This document shows, one piece after another, positions 1-7,438 of a stretch of DNA of 12,469 bases. The DNA lies in assembly GCA_900549025.1 (NCBI GenBank), contig URMZ01000039.1:1-12469 (forward strand), written 5' to 3'. The number at the start of each line of letters is the position of its first letter. Position 1 is the first letter of the stretch. Below the pieces are notes generated by a model, which saw nothing but the letters and a program-made list of their open reading frames with translations, was not told the origin of the DNA and made no database searches. The position numbers and the translations under genes are program-made. The DNA comes from an uncultured Collinsella sp. GTDB taxonomy: Bacteria; Actinomycetota; Coriobacteriia; Coriobacteriales; Coriobacteriaceae.

Positions 1-54
1 CTGGTGATCTCCGCCTTGAGAGGGCGGCGTCCTAAACCGCTAGACGAACGGGCC
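1..54 (-). tRNA. tRNA-Glu (CTC anticodon), 3' part cut by window edge
   Basis: On the minus strand the sequence starts GGCCCGT, the usual start of a glutamate tRNA. It continues with a D arm (GTCTAGCGG region) and an anticodon stem of CCGCC/GGCGG (23-27 and 11-15) enclosing the seven-base loop CTCTCAA. The anticodon is therefore CTC (positions 20-18), which reads GAG. The variable loop and the first bases of the T stem are present. The rest of the T arm, the acceptor 3' strand and the CCA lie outside the window. Only 17 bases separate it from the upstream tRNA-Gln, so the two are probably cut from one precursor transcript. Confidence 0.93.
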
Positions 55-71
55 ATATGTAGCAAATGCAA

Positions 72-145
72 TGGCTGGGATGGAGGGAGTCGAACCCCCA
101 TTGACGGAACCAGAATCCGCTGTCCTGCCATTAGACGACATCCCA
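72..145 (-). tRNA. tRNA-Gln (CTG anticodon), complete, CCA encoded
   Basis: Read on the minus strand this is a 74-base tRNA. The acceptor strand TGGGATG pairs with the CATCCCA that precedes the discriminator G, and the genome-encoded CCA lies at 72-74. The anticodon stem GCGGA/TCCGT (one G-U pair) encloses the loop TTCTGGT, giving anticodon CTG, which reads the codon CAG. The T arm holds the standard GGTTCGA loop. It is the first gene of a two-tRNA unit, with tRNA-Glu following. The identity is secure from the cloverleaf and anticodon alone. Confidence 0.95.
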
Positions 146-189
146 ATGACTGCATCGCTGCGCTCGGCTGTGCCTTTGCGCAAGAAAGA

Positions 190-218
190 AATATACGGGA
201 AGTCTCGCCGTGACGCAA
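190..218 (-). promoter_or_regulatory. Promoter of the tRNA-Gln/tRNA-Glu unit
   Basis: On the minus strand a -35 box TTGCGT (213-218) and a -10 box TATATT (190-195) are separated by exactly 17 bases. Transcription would start near 183, about 38 bases before the mature 5' end of tRNA-Gln, a normal leader length for RNase P processing. The call rests on match to the housekeeping sigma consensus and on position. Confidence 0.6.
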
Positions 219-221
219 GCC

Positions 222-256
222 CCAATTTTGACTTTTTTGAAATTCAGTCAAATTGG
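222..256. repeat. AT-rich imperfect inverted repeat upstream of the tRNA promoter
   Basis: The arms CCAATTTTGACT (222-233) and AGTCAAATTGG (246-256) are complementary except for one extra T, with a 12-base spacer. The element lies immediately upstream of the tRNA -35 box. It has no U-tract in a useful place and low GC, so it does not look like a terminator. It could bind a regulator or form an upstream activating element; neither is shown by the sequence. Confidence 0.4.
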
Positions 257-421
257 CCTAATTTAGTCCAACCCGTGAAGGACCTGTGAAGCCAACCGCT
301 GTACACGAAGGGCAAAACGCCGTGAGCGGTAGCCGTCAACCGTTGGCAGATTCTACCGTGAAAACGATAGCACCAGGCAACACAATCGAAGTATCAATGA
401 TCGCGTAGATATCGAGGCACC

Positions 422-832
422 ATGGACGAAGAGCTTGATTACCTATGGGAGACCCTGGGCCTCGAGATCACTGCCGACCTTTGGCCCGAACGGGACAAAA
501 TTCACCCCACGTTACGCCCCGCCATTACTGTGGTGCAGGCAAAATACCGCCATGCATCCTTTTTGATCATGCGGATGTCATGGCACGCGGGACTCCCCGA
601 CCTTAAGCGAATCCAGGCAAGCCTCGTCGAGTTGTCCGGTATGCCGACCGTCATATCCGAGGCGCACCTGGAGCAGCGCCAGCGCGAGCGACTGCAACAG
701 CAGCGGATTCCCTTTATCTGCCCCGGCGTTCAGGCATATCTGCCCTTTATGGACGAGGAGTACTGGAGCGGCAAGCCCAACAAACACGTAAAGGTCTACG
801 ATCCGCACGAATGGGCACAGCTGGCGGACTGA
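422..832 (+). CDS. Orphan N-terminal part of a MarR-type regulator family protein, no DNA-binding domain
   Basis: This is a 136-residue soluble protein, the only plus-strand gene in the window. Residues 86-110 carry the pattern RQRERLQQQRIPFICPGVQ followed by YLPFM. To my memory this matches the conserved 'QR..L...IPFI.PG.QLYLPF' segment that ends the N-terminal domain of some MarR-annotated regulators in Firmicutes and Coriobacteriia. In those proteins a winged helix follows. Here the chain ends 26 residues later (YDPHEWAQLAD) with no helix-turn-helix. The ATG has a GAGG (414-417) only four bases upstream. A possible promoter is TTGGCA (343-348), 17 bases, GATAGC (366-371). It faces the ArsC-like gene convergently across a repeat array. 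It could be a truncated regulator or a stand-alone small domain protein. The coding call is fairly good; the family assignment is recalled, not searched. Confidence 0.62.
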   Translation: MDEELDYLWETLGLEITADLWPERDKIHPTLRPAITVVQAKYRHASFLIMRMSWHAGLPDLKRIQASLVELSGMPTVISEAHLEQRQRERLQQQRIPFICPGVQAYLPFMDEEYWSGKPNKHVKVYDPHEWAQLAD

Positions 833-851
833 CTGGGGCAGGCCCGCCGGC

Positions 852-1021
852 GGAAAGTGCGTCCCAGATTTCAAGCTCAAACTGGTCCCTACTTTCCCGT
901 CGAGCCCTCAACCGGAAACCGTGTCCCGCAATCGAAGCTCAGAATGGGACGTGCTTTCCGCAACCGGCCACTTTGGGAAAGTGCATCCCATTCTGGAAGC
1001 GAATTCCGGGTCGCACTTTCC
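852..1021. repeat. Array of three 46-nt imperfect palindromes with 62-bp period
   Basis: Three units of exactly 46 bases (852-897, 914-959, 976-1021) are separated by two 16-base spacers of unrelated sequence. Each unit begins GGAAA and ends CTTTCC, and all three share TCCC at unit positions 11-14, AAGC at 22-25 and GG at 33-34. Every unit is itself an imperfect inverted repeat, so the array is six alternating half-sites related to GGAAAGTGCGTCCCA. Arms of different units also pair. 940-959 is complementary to 976-995 at 17 of 20 positions, or 19 of 20 with G-U pairs, and 852-872 is complementary to 1001-1021 at 18 of 21. The array fills the gap between two convergent genes and stops 7 bases short of the ArsC-like stop codon. 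It resembles REP/BIME-type intergenic repeats and may act as a transcript 3' end. Confidence 0.8.
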
Positions 1022-1028
1022 GCAGCCG

Positions 1029-1388
1029 CTACAGCAACGCCTCGGCCCAAGCCGCTTCCCTAAAGCCGGGAATCGCAAAGTCGTCGCCCACCAGCAGCGG
1101 ACGCTTGACCAGCATGCCGTCGGTCGCCAGCAGCTCGTAGCACTCCCGATCCGTCATGCCCGCATCCAGACGCGCCTTCAGGCCCAGCTCTCGATATTTC
1201 ATGCCCGACGAATTAAAGAAGCGCCGCACCGGCAGCCCCGAACGAGCAATCCAGGTCGCAAGCTCATCAGCCGTGGGATTGTCCAAAACGATATCGCGAT
1301 CGATATACTCTACCCCATGTTCGTCCAGCCATGCCTTGGCCTTCTTACAGGTCGAGCACTTGGGATATTCAACAAGCAGTACGGTCAT
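1029..1388 (-). CDS. ArsC/Spx/YffB-family thioredoxin-fold protein
   Basis: This 119-residue cytoplasmic protein has the beta-strand plus CxxC start of the ArsC/Spx family (VEYPKCSTCKKA; Cys11 and Cys14). It also has the later family segment LPVRRFFNSSGMKYRELGLK and the cis-proline region MLVKRPLLVGDD. Length matches the family. Members are glutaredoxin-like arsenate reductases, Spx regulators or uncharacterised YffB-type proteins. The segment with FNSSG and YRE favours the 'arsenate reductase family protein' group over true Spx, but the substrate cannot be read from the sequence. The ATG at 1388 was chosen over an upstream extension because GGAGG (1395-1399) sits six bases before it. A -10-like TACAAT (1459-1464) lies upstream, 17 bp after mupG, so it may have its own promoter or be read through from mupG. 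Confidence 0.85.
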   Translation of the reverse strand: MTVLLVEYPKCSTCKKAKAWLDEHGVEYIDRDIVLDNPTADELATWIARSGLPVRRFFNSSGMKYRELGLKARLDAGMTDRECYELLATDGMLVKRPLLVGDDFAIPGFREAAWAEALL

Positions 1389-1480
1389 GGGAATCCTCCG
1401 AATATAGATCGGCCAACGCGAGCACACGCCACACGAGGCGCCTTCGTATGATGGGCCAATTGTAGCCCACGGGTCACACG

Positions 1481-2533
1481 CTAAACGAACCGTACCCCGA
1501 ATCCGCGTTTGATGAACGGCAGTAGCTCCATTGCCTCGGGCGTGATATGGCCCGCAACGTTCATGCGCTCGTCACCGGGAAGATCGACCCGCGCAATCTC
1601 AAGCTCGCCTTCGTAGCGCCCATATCCGCTATTGCTCACAGCGATCGACCCCGCCTTTCGCGGCAGGCCGGCTCCGGCATCCGTCGGCACGGAATCCGGC
1701 TTAAGCGTCGTACGTGACTCCTGAGACCTAAAGATGAAGACGCTCGAGTCGGGCCGGTCGTGATGAATCTGCCCGCGCGCATAGGCATAACCGGGCTCAA
1801 GCTCGCATTGCAGGTCCACGTATCCGGCGGAAACTTGAGCAAACTGCGCCCAGCCCGCATCGGATAGATCGGGGTCGCCGACCAACACAATGTCGCAATC
1901 GGCGCCATGTGCAAGCTCAAGCATATTGAGAGCAACCTTTGACGCGCGACCGCGCTGCGCCTCGACCGTCGGCAGTCCCTCGAATACCGGCCCGCGAACG
2001 TTAGCATCACCCGGCACAAAAGCCATGATTTCGAATCCAAGCGCCGCAAGACGAAGATTCACCCGAGCAATGTCCTCCAGAGCTAAACCGGTATAAGGCT
2101 TGGGGTAAAAATTGTGGCAGGCGGCAAAACGAGTCACATCGGCACCAGCCTCACGCCACGATGCGATTTCATCAGAACTCACCGTCGATGCATTGACCAC
2201 AATGTGAAATACACCGGACAGCTCCGCGACCCGCTGGGCGCTAAAGCCATAGTCCAAACGAAGGTATTCCAACCCCAGATCGCGCAGGTCCTCGATGCGC
2301 TCAAGCCCGAGCAAATCGCACGTGCGAGGCCCCACATCGGCAATGAGCGCAATGCCGCGGGCGGAAAGCAGCGACAGCACATGACGGACCTTATCGGCAT
2401 ACGCCGCTCCCCCATCCTCGGGAATATGCAGCGAGGTGAACGCATAGCGCGCACCCGCCGCGGCACCATGTTCAATCGTCCGCTCAATATCCTGCAGAGG
2501 GCTGGAAAGATAAATCGAAATACCCGTTTTCAC
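1481..2533 (-). CDS. mupG: MupG-type 6-phospho-N-acetylmuramidase (DUF871, TIM barrel)
   Basis: This 350-residue cytoplasmic enzyme has the DUF871 architecture: an N-terminal TIM-type barrel opening with MKTGISIYLSS and containing IALIADVGPRT, LRLDYGF and CHNFYPKPYTGL, followed by a smaller C-terminal domain ending near GFGVRFV. Characterised members (MupG of Staphylococcus and Bacillus) hydrolyse MurNAc-6-phosphate-GlcNAc delivered by the MurP phosphotransferase. The neighbouring murR-murQ-murP genes strongly support that role here. Start is GTG at 2533 with a good AAAGGAG (2543-2549) nine bases upstream. A strong intrinsic terminator lies between murP and this gene, with its U-tract directly against the ribosome binding site. 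Expression may therefore depend on partial read-through. Stop is TAG. Function is inferred from family and context. Confidence 0.87.
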   Translation of the reverse strand: MKTGISIYLSSPLQDIERTIEHGAAAGARYAFTSLHIPEDGGAAYADKVRHVLSLLSARGIALIADVGPRTCDLLGLERIEDLRDLGLEYLRLDYGFSAQRVAELSGVFHIVVNASTVSSDEIASWREAGADVTRFAACHNFYPKPYTGLALEDIARVNLRLAALGFEIMAFVPGDANVRGPVFEGLPTVEAQRGRASKVALNMLELAHGADCDIVLVGDPDLSDAGWAQFAQVSAGYVDLQCELEPGYAYARGQIHHDRPDSSVFIFRSQESRTTLKPDSVPTDAGAGLPRKAGSIAVSNSGYGRYEGELEIARVDLPGDERMNVAGHITPEAMELLPFIKRGFGVRFV

Positions 2534-2549
2534 GCTTCAACGCTCCTTT

Positions 2550-2583
2550 AAAAAAGGCCGGCGGAGCAGCTAGCCCCGCCGGC
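2550..2583 (-). terminator. Intrinsic terminator between murP and mupG
   Basis: On the minus strand an 11-bp GC-rich stem (GCCGGCGGGGC paired with GCTCCGCCGGC, one G-U pair) with loop TAGCT occupies 2583-2557. After a single C (2556) and a CT-type junction it is followed by six T residues (2555-2550). This is a textbook rho-independent terminator for murP. The T run leads straight into the AAAGGAG of mupG, which is unusual and suggests partial termination or attenuation inside the cluster. Confidence 0.85.
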
Positions 2584-2615
2584 ACAACCATAACATCAAG
2601 AAATCTGCCGCGCGC

Positions 2616-2642
2616 CGCGAACCCCGAGCAACACGGCTCGCG
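2616..2642 (-). other. Hairpin directly after the murP stop codon
   Basis: On the minus strand CGCGAGCC (2642-2635) pairs with GGTTCGCG (2623-2616), eight pairs with one G-U, across an 11-base loop. There is no following U-tract. It lies between the murP stop and the intrinsic terminator, where it could stabilise the murP mRNA 3' end. It is a structural observation only. Confidence 0.4.
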
Positions 2643-2650
2643 ATATCAAA

Positions 2651-4081
2651 CTACTCGCCAAAGAACTCGTTGATCTTCTGCTCGTCGACACCGAAGAACC
2701 ACGTCAGGACAAAGCCGGCGGCATAGGCAAGCAGCATAGCGGCAACGTAGCCGAGCTGCTGGCCAGGAACGACGATCAGCAGGCCAAACAGACCGGAAAC
2801 GCCCTGAGAAACCGTGCCGATGTGAAGCAGCGCCGCGAGCGCGCCGCCAAATCCGGCACCCAGGCAGGCCGTCACAAACGGACGAACGAGCGGCAGCGTA
2901 ACAGCATACATCAGAGGCTCGCCCACACCCAGGATTCCAACGGGAATGGACTCTGCGACGTACTTCTTGAGCTTGGCGTTCTTGGTCTTAAAGTACAGCG
3001 CCAAACCGGCACCGACCTGGCCGCCGCCAGCCATCATAAGGATGGGAAGCAGGTAATTGATACCCTTGGTAGCGCCGTCGGGATCGTTGAGCATAGCGTG
3101 GATCGGCGTGAGCGCCTGATGCAGGCCGACGGACACCAGCGGCAAGAAGCCTGCCGACAGGATATAGCCGCCCAGGACGCCCAGCTTCTCGAAGATAAAG
3201 GTCAAAACGCTAAAGATGGCAGTCGTCAGCCATGCGCCAACCGGCTGGATGACGAGCATCAGAGCAAAGGCGCCGATGATGAGCACCAGTAGCGGAGACA
3301 AGAACGTGTCGAGTGCGTTGGGCATAACCTTGCGAATCTGACACTCCATCCAGGCAAAAAATGCGCCAGCGATGAGAGCCGCGATCATGCCGCCCGCTGC
3401 GGGGTTGTACTGCGCACTGGTGAGCGGCAGCAGAATGGCAGTGGCAGGATCAGCCGCGCCAGGCGCAAGCAGGGGCATGGCACTGTTGGCGATACACATC
3501 ATGCCGGCGATGCCGCCCAGCGCAGCGGAGCCACCAAACTCACGTGCCGCGTTATAGCCCACCAAGATGGGCAGATAGGCAAACAGGGCCCAGCCCATGG
3601 AACGAATGCCCTGGTACCACCACTCGCCTGCAAGCGCGCCTGCCGTCGAGACGTTAATGACGTTGCAGATACCGTTGATGAGGCCAGCCGCAATGATGCC
3701 GGGAAGCAGGGCGACGAAGACATTGGAAATCTTCTTGAGGAAGGCCTGAACCGGCTTAGACTCGTACTTGGCCTTCTGCGCGGCCTTGTTTGTGGCCGCA
3801 GCGTCAACCACGCTCTCGTCGGCAACGCCTTTCGCAAGGCCAGTGAGCTTGGAGAACTCCTCGAGCACCTTATTCACCTTGCCCGGACCCAGCACGATCT
3901 GCATCGTGTCGTCCTCGACCAGGCCCATCACGCCGTCGAGTGCCTTAATGCCCTCCGTGTCGACGTTGCCCGCGTCTTTGACGGTCACGCGCAGGCGCGT
4001 CATGCACGCCGCGTTTGCCAGCACGTTGTCTTTACCGCCCAAAAGGTCCAGCAGCTTTTGAGCCAGCTCTTTGTTCGTCAT
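2651..4081 (-). CDS. murP: PTS EIIBC component, probable N-acetylmuramic acid transporter MurP
   Basis: This 476-residue membrane protein takes up and phosphorylates sugar. Residues 1-80 form a glucose-family EIIB domain with phosphorylation-site Cys26 in AACMTRLRVTVKD. Residues 90-112 are a polar linker. From about 115 an EIIC domain follows with about ten hydrophobic segments, starting at VFVALLPGIIAAGLINGI and including the family motif ILGVGEPLMYA (Gly387-Glu388) and the HQALTPIH segment (321-328). No EIIA domain is present, as in known MurP proteins, which borrow EIIA-Glc. MurNAc specificity is inferred from position between murQ and mupG; a GlcNAc or sucrose-type carrier would look similar. 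The ATG has GGAGGAG two to five bases upstream (4084-4090). It starts 57 bases after murQ, so co-transcription with murR-murQ is likely, and it ends in a terminator. Confidence 0.86.
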   Translation of the reverse strand: MTNKELAQKLLDLLGGKDNVLANAACMTRLRVTVKDAGNVDTEGIKALDGVMGLVEDDTMQIVLGPGKVNKVLEEFSKLTGLAKGVADESVVDAAATNKAAQKAKYESKPVQAFLKKISNVFVALLPGIIAAGLINGICNVINVSTAGALAGEWWYQGIRSMGWALFAYLPILVGYNAAREFGGSAALGGIAGMMCIANSAMPLLAPGAADPATAILLPLTSAQYNPAAGGMIAALIAGAFFAWMECQIRKVMPNALDTFLSPLLVLIIGAFALMLVIQPVGAWLTTAIFSVLTFIFEKLGVLGGYILSAGFLPLVSVGLHQALTPIHAMLNDPDGATKGINYLLPILMMAGGGQVGAGLALYFKTKNAKLKKYVAESIPVGILGVGEPLMYAVTLPLVRPFVTACLGAGFGGALAALLHIGTVSQGVSGLFGLLIVVPGQQLGYVAAMLLAYAAGFVLTWFFGVDEQKINEFFGE

Positions 4082-4138
4082 AACTCCTCCTTGTATTGGG
4101 TATCTCGTCTGGATGTCATATCAGCTCGCGCCGCGCAC

Positions 4139-5062
<924 letters not shown>

Positions 5063-5072
5063 TTCATTCACC

Positions 5073-5924
5073 TCATCTTTCCTGTTTCTCGATGTAGTTT
5101 TGCTTAATGACATGCGTCGCCCGTTCGTAGTCGCTGGCAACGTAAGCAGCGTACAGGGCATCGACAACCATAAGCTGGGCCATACGCGAAGCCATGGCAC
5201 CGCTGCGGACCAAGGGTTCACTCGCAGCGACGCCGAGCACGGCATCGGCCATGGTGGCAAGCTTGGATGATCCATCTACTTTGGTAACGGCCACGACGGG
5301 ACAGTTGTGACGTTGAGCCTCGGCGGTGCAGTCCAGCACCTCTTGCGTCAAGCCCGAGTAGCTAAAGGCGATTGCCATATCGCCCTCATGCATGTTCTTG
5401 GCACATAAGAGCTGATCATGCCAGTCGTCGTACAGATGGCACTCTTTGTCGACACGCATGAGCTTTTGCGCCAGGTCGTGCGCGACCAAACGAGAGGCAC
5501 CAATACCGAACAGATTGACCGCGCGTGCCCGCTTAAGACGGGCCGCGCATCGCTCCAAGACGGTGTAATCGAGCGTTCGCGCCGTCGCCTCAATCGTGCG
5601 CACGTTGCTTTTCATCACCTTCCCCACGATACGTTCGACGCTGTCATCCATGGAGATGTCCTCGAGGGCTACGTCTTTCTTGTCACCTAAGAGCGCCAGC
5701 TCGGCAATCAGTTCGCGCTGGAACTCCTTGTAGCCCGCAAAACCCAAACGCTTGCAAAAGCGCAAAATGCTCGAGGGCGAGGAGAACGTGACATCGGCAA
5801 GACCGCGGACGGACAGCCCGACCACCTCGTGCGGATGAGCGCTTACATATGCGATGACATTGCGTTCCGCCGGGCTCGCGCTGAGCTCACGCTCGCGAAG
5901 CCGCAAAAGCAATCCGTTTGCCAT
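5073..5924 (-). CDS. murR: RpiR-family transcriptional regulator of MurNAc use (MurR-like)
   Basis: This 283-residue regulator has the RpiR layout. An N-terminal helix-turn-helix domain (about 1-77) contains LSVRGLADVTFSSPSSILRFCKRLGFAGYKEF. A linker follows, then a SIS sugar-phosphate-binding domain (about 115-260) containing NLFGIGASRLVAHDLAQKLMR and MAIAFSYSGLTQEV. Regulators of this type next to murQ sense MurNAc-6-phosphate; whether this one represses or activates is not visible. The ATG at 5924 is preferred over the GTG at 5933 because GGAGG (5933-5937) lies eight bases before the ATG and overlaps that GTG. It is first in the murR-murQ-murP unit. The palindrome at 5991-6009, some 70 bases upstream, is a plausible autoregulatory site. 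Confidence 0.88.
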   Translation of the reverse strand: MANGLLLRLRERELSASPAERNVIAYVSAHPHEVVGLSVRGLADVTFSSPSSILRFCKRLGFAGYKEFQRELIAELALLGDKKDVALEDISMDDSVERIVGKVMKSNVRTIEATARTLDYTVLERCAARLKRARAVNLFGIGASRLVAHDLAQKLMRVDKECHLYDDWHDQLLCAKNMHEGDMAIAFSYSGLTQEVLDCTAEAQRHNCPVVAVTKVDGSSKLATMADAVLGVAASEPLVRSGAMASRMAQLMVVDALYAAYVASDYERATHVIKQNYIEKQER

Positions 5925-5990
5925 CTCAAACACCTCCGTTGAGAAGAATTAAAGACCAACGAACGATTCGTACCGGATACAAACAGCTTT

Positions 5991-6009
5991 TGCGGTACAT
6001 TGTGCCGCA
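5991..6009. promoter_or_regulatory. 19-bp palindrome upstream of murR, candidate MurR operator
   Basis: TGCGGTAC and GTGCCGCA flank the three bases ATT. The two eight-base arms are complementary at seven of eight positions. It lies 67 bases before the murR start and downstream of the terminator-like hairpin at 6024-6047, where an operon promoter or operator is expected. Symmetry and size suit a dimeric SIS/HTH regulator. I could not fix a convincing -35/-10 pair around it. Confidence 0.5.
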
Positions 6010-6020
6010 TCGTGGCGCAC

Positions 6021-6047
6021 AAAGGGCGAGCGTTCTACCGCTCGCCC
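6021..6047 (-). terminator. Probable terminator hairpin between vanZ-like gene and murR
   Basis: A perfect nine-base inverted repeat, GGGCGAGCG (6024-6032) and CGCTCGCCC (6039-6047), encloses a six-base loop. On the minus strand it is followed by only three T residues and then GTGCG, so the U-tract is weak. It lies 80 bases beyond the VanZ-like stop and would separate that transcript from the murR operon. Confidence 0.55.
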
Positions 6048-6128
6048 CTCAAATCCGACCGCTCGGAAATACGCGCGACACAAAATAATTCAAAGAGGTT
6101 GCATTATCAGAAACGGGTTTGTTACCGG

Positions 6129-6710
6129 CTAGCGCCTCGCATGGGCGCCGATCGGCCGAGTCGCATGGCGCACCAACGCCGCTGCCAGCAATACCAACAG
6201 CATGGCGGTGACATAGCCCGCAGCATCGAATCCTAAATCGATAACGTCGAAATGCCTGCCGGGAACAAAGATCTTATGCACCTGATCGCCAACGGAGCAG
6301 GCGGCGCAAAAGAGCAATACGGGCACGCAACGGGAGCATACGCTCCACGGACGCCTGGAAAGGCAAACCACGACCACCGAGGCGAACAACCCGACGAAGA
6401 AAAATTCTACGGTATGGGCAACGCGACGGACGTTCGTGCCCACCCACATGCGAATGGAAGCAAGTCGGCCAGACCGGACATTCGAGGCAGCCGAATCGGT
6501 GCCCCCGGTCATTCCGTTCTCCGCCTGAGCTTCACCCGTGGCATCGACAGCCTGAACGCCCGTAGCCTGGCCCTCCACCACACGCGCGGTAGACTCGCTC
6601 AGCAACGACGTCTCCGCCGCGTCTTGCTCCGTCAGCACCCAGATACCCGCCAGCGTTGCAGCGAACAGAACGATCGCGGTCCATCCGATTATTTGTTTTA
6701 TGCGCGCCAA
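6129..6710 (-). CDS. VanZ-like membrane protein
   Basis: This is a 193-residue integral membrane protein. A first transmembrane segment (about 7-26, IIGWTAIVLFAATLAGIWVL) is followed by a polar, Ala/Gly/Ser/Thr-rich stretch of about 60 residues (28-88), probably outside the membrane. The VanZ core then contains RRVAHTVEFFFVGLF (95-109), a hydrophobic segment at 108-117, another near 127-139, DQVHKIFVPGRHFDVIDLGFD (142-162) and a last membrane helix to about 180. The AH..E and VPGR...D motifs are typical of VanZ-domain proteins, a family named after a teicoplanin-resistance gene. Most members have no defined function, so resistance should not be assumed. Start was taken as TTG at 6710 because AAGGAGG (6717-6723) stands about seven bases upstream; no ATG fits. 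Confidence 0.78.
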   Translation of the reverse strand: MARIKQIIGWTAIVLFAATLAGIWVLTEQDAAETSLLSESTARVVEGQATGVQAVDATGEAQAENGMTGGTDSAASNVRSGRLASIRMWVGTNVRRVAHTVEFFFVGLFASVVVVCLSRRPWSVCSRCVPVLLFCAACSVGDQVHKIFVPGRHFDVIDLGFDAAGYVTAMLLVLLAAALVRHATRPIGAHARR

Positions 6711-6814
6711 GGGCCAACCTCCTTTTTTGAATATCAGCGAGTGTAGCCCCAAATGACATCGTCACCGTATCAATATTTGAATCGCAACAGGAAGCGACAA
6801 AGCGACGCAAAACC

Positions 6815-7420
6815 CTACCCCGCCTCGCGCATCCAGCGATCGAACGTCCCCACGCACACGCCCAGGCACTTTGCTGCCTGGCTGCGGGTAATATCGCCCG
6901 CCTCATAGCTATCGCGCACCAGCTCAAACTGAGGAGGGCATGGCTTGCGAGGTCGACCGAAACGGACCCCTCGCGCCCGCGCCGCTGCAATCCCCTCCGC
7001 CTGGCGCCGATGGATATTCTCGCGCTCCACCTGCGCCACGTAGCTCAGCAGCTGCAGCACAATATCAGCAATCAGGGTGTTAGTCACATCCGGCGCGCCG
7101 CTGGCCCTGGCGCGCGTGTCAAGCAATGGCATATCCAACACCACAATGGCAACCCCGAGCACCTTGGTAATGCGTCGCCATTCCTCAAGAATCTCGGAGT
7201 AATTACGGCCAAGTCGGTCGATAGAAAGCACCACCAGCACGTCCCCGTCTCCCAGGACGTGCAGCAGCTCGCGATAACGCGGTCGATCGAAGTCCTTGCC
7301 GCTCGCATGGTCGGCATAAATATTCGCCGAGCCCACGCCATAGGCGCCCAGCGCATCCAGCTGCCGATTAAGATTCTGATCGCGCGAACTCACCCGCGCA
7401 TAACCGTACACCGTCGCCAT
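6815..7420 (-). CDS. Serine recombinase of the resolvase/invertase family
   Basis: This 201-residue site-specific recombinase opens with YGYARVSSRDQNLNRQ, placing the catalytic serine at residue 11 and its conserved arginine at 9. The active-site segment SIDRLGRNYSEI (66-77) carries the DRLGR motif. The long E helix (about 115-150) ends in ARARGVRFGRPRK, the usual junction to the DNA-binding domain. Residues 176-198 (DITRSQAAKCLGVCVGTFDRWM) form a short helix-turn-helix. All catalytic residues appear intact. ATG at 7420 is preferred: the upstream in-frame residues are weak, and GCGGGGATGAG precedes it. No transposase or other mobile gene is next to it. The inverted repeats at 7439-7477, just upstream, may be its recombination or operator site. 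Confidence 0.92.
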   Translation of the reverse strand: MATVYGYARVSSRDQNLNRQLDALGAYGVGSANIYADHASGKDFDRPRYRELLHVLGDGDVLVVLSIDRLGRNYSEILEEWRRITKVLGVAIVVLDMPLLDTRARASGAPDVTNTLIADIVLQLLSYVAQVERENIHRRQAEGIAAARARGVRFGRPRKPCPPQFELVRDSYEAGDITRSQAAKCLGVCVGTFDRWMREAG

Positions 7421-7438
7421 CTCATCCCCGCTTTCTTG

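Noticed and set aside
852..1021. Three evenly spaced repeats as a CRISPR array
   Set aside because: The 46-nt units are diverged from one another and internally palindromic, spacers are only 16 bases, and no cas gene is nearby.
921..1451. Plus-strand open frame across the repeat array and the ArsC-like gene
   Set aside because: It runs through the palindromes and antisense to a clearly recognised gene; composition is not protein-like.
5063..5275. N-terminally extended MurQ starting at 5275
   Set aside because: The extension overlaps murR in another frame, is unlike MurQ proteins, and a proper ribosome binding site precedes the ATG at 5062.
6129..6710. Glycopeptide-resistance gene
   Set aside because: Only the VanZ-type domain is present, without vanH, vanA, vanX or a VanRS pair. 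VanZ-domain proteins are common and mostly unrelated to resistance.
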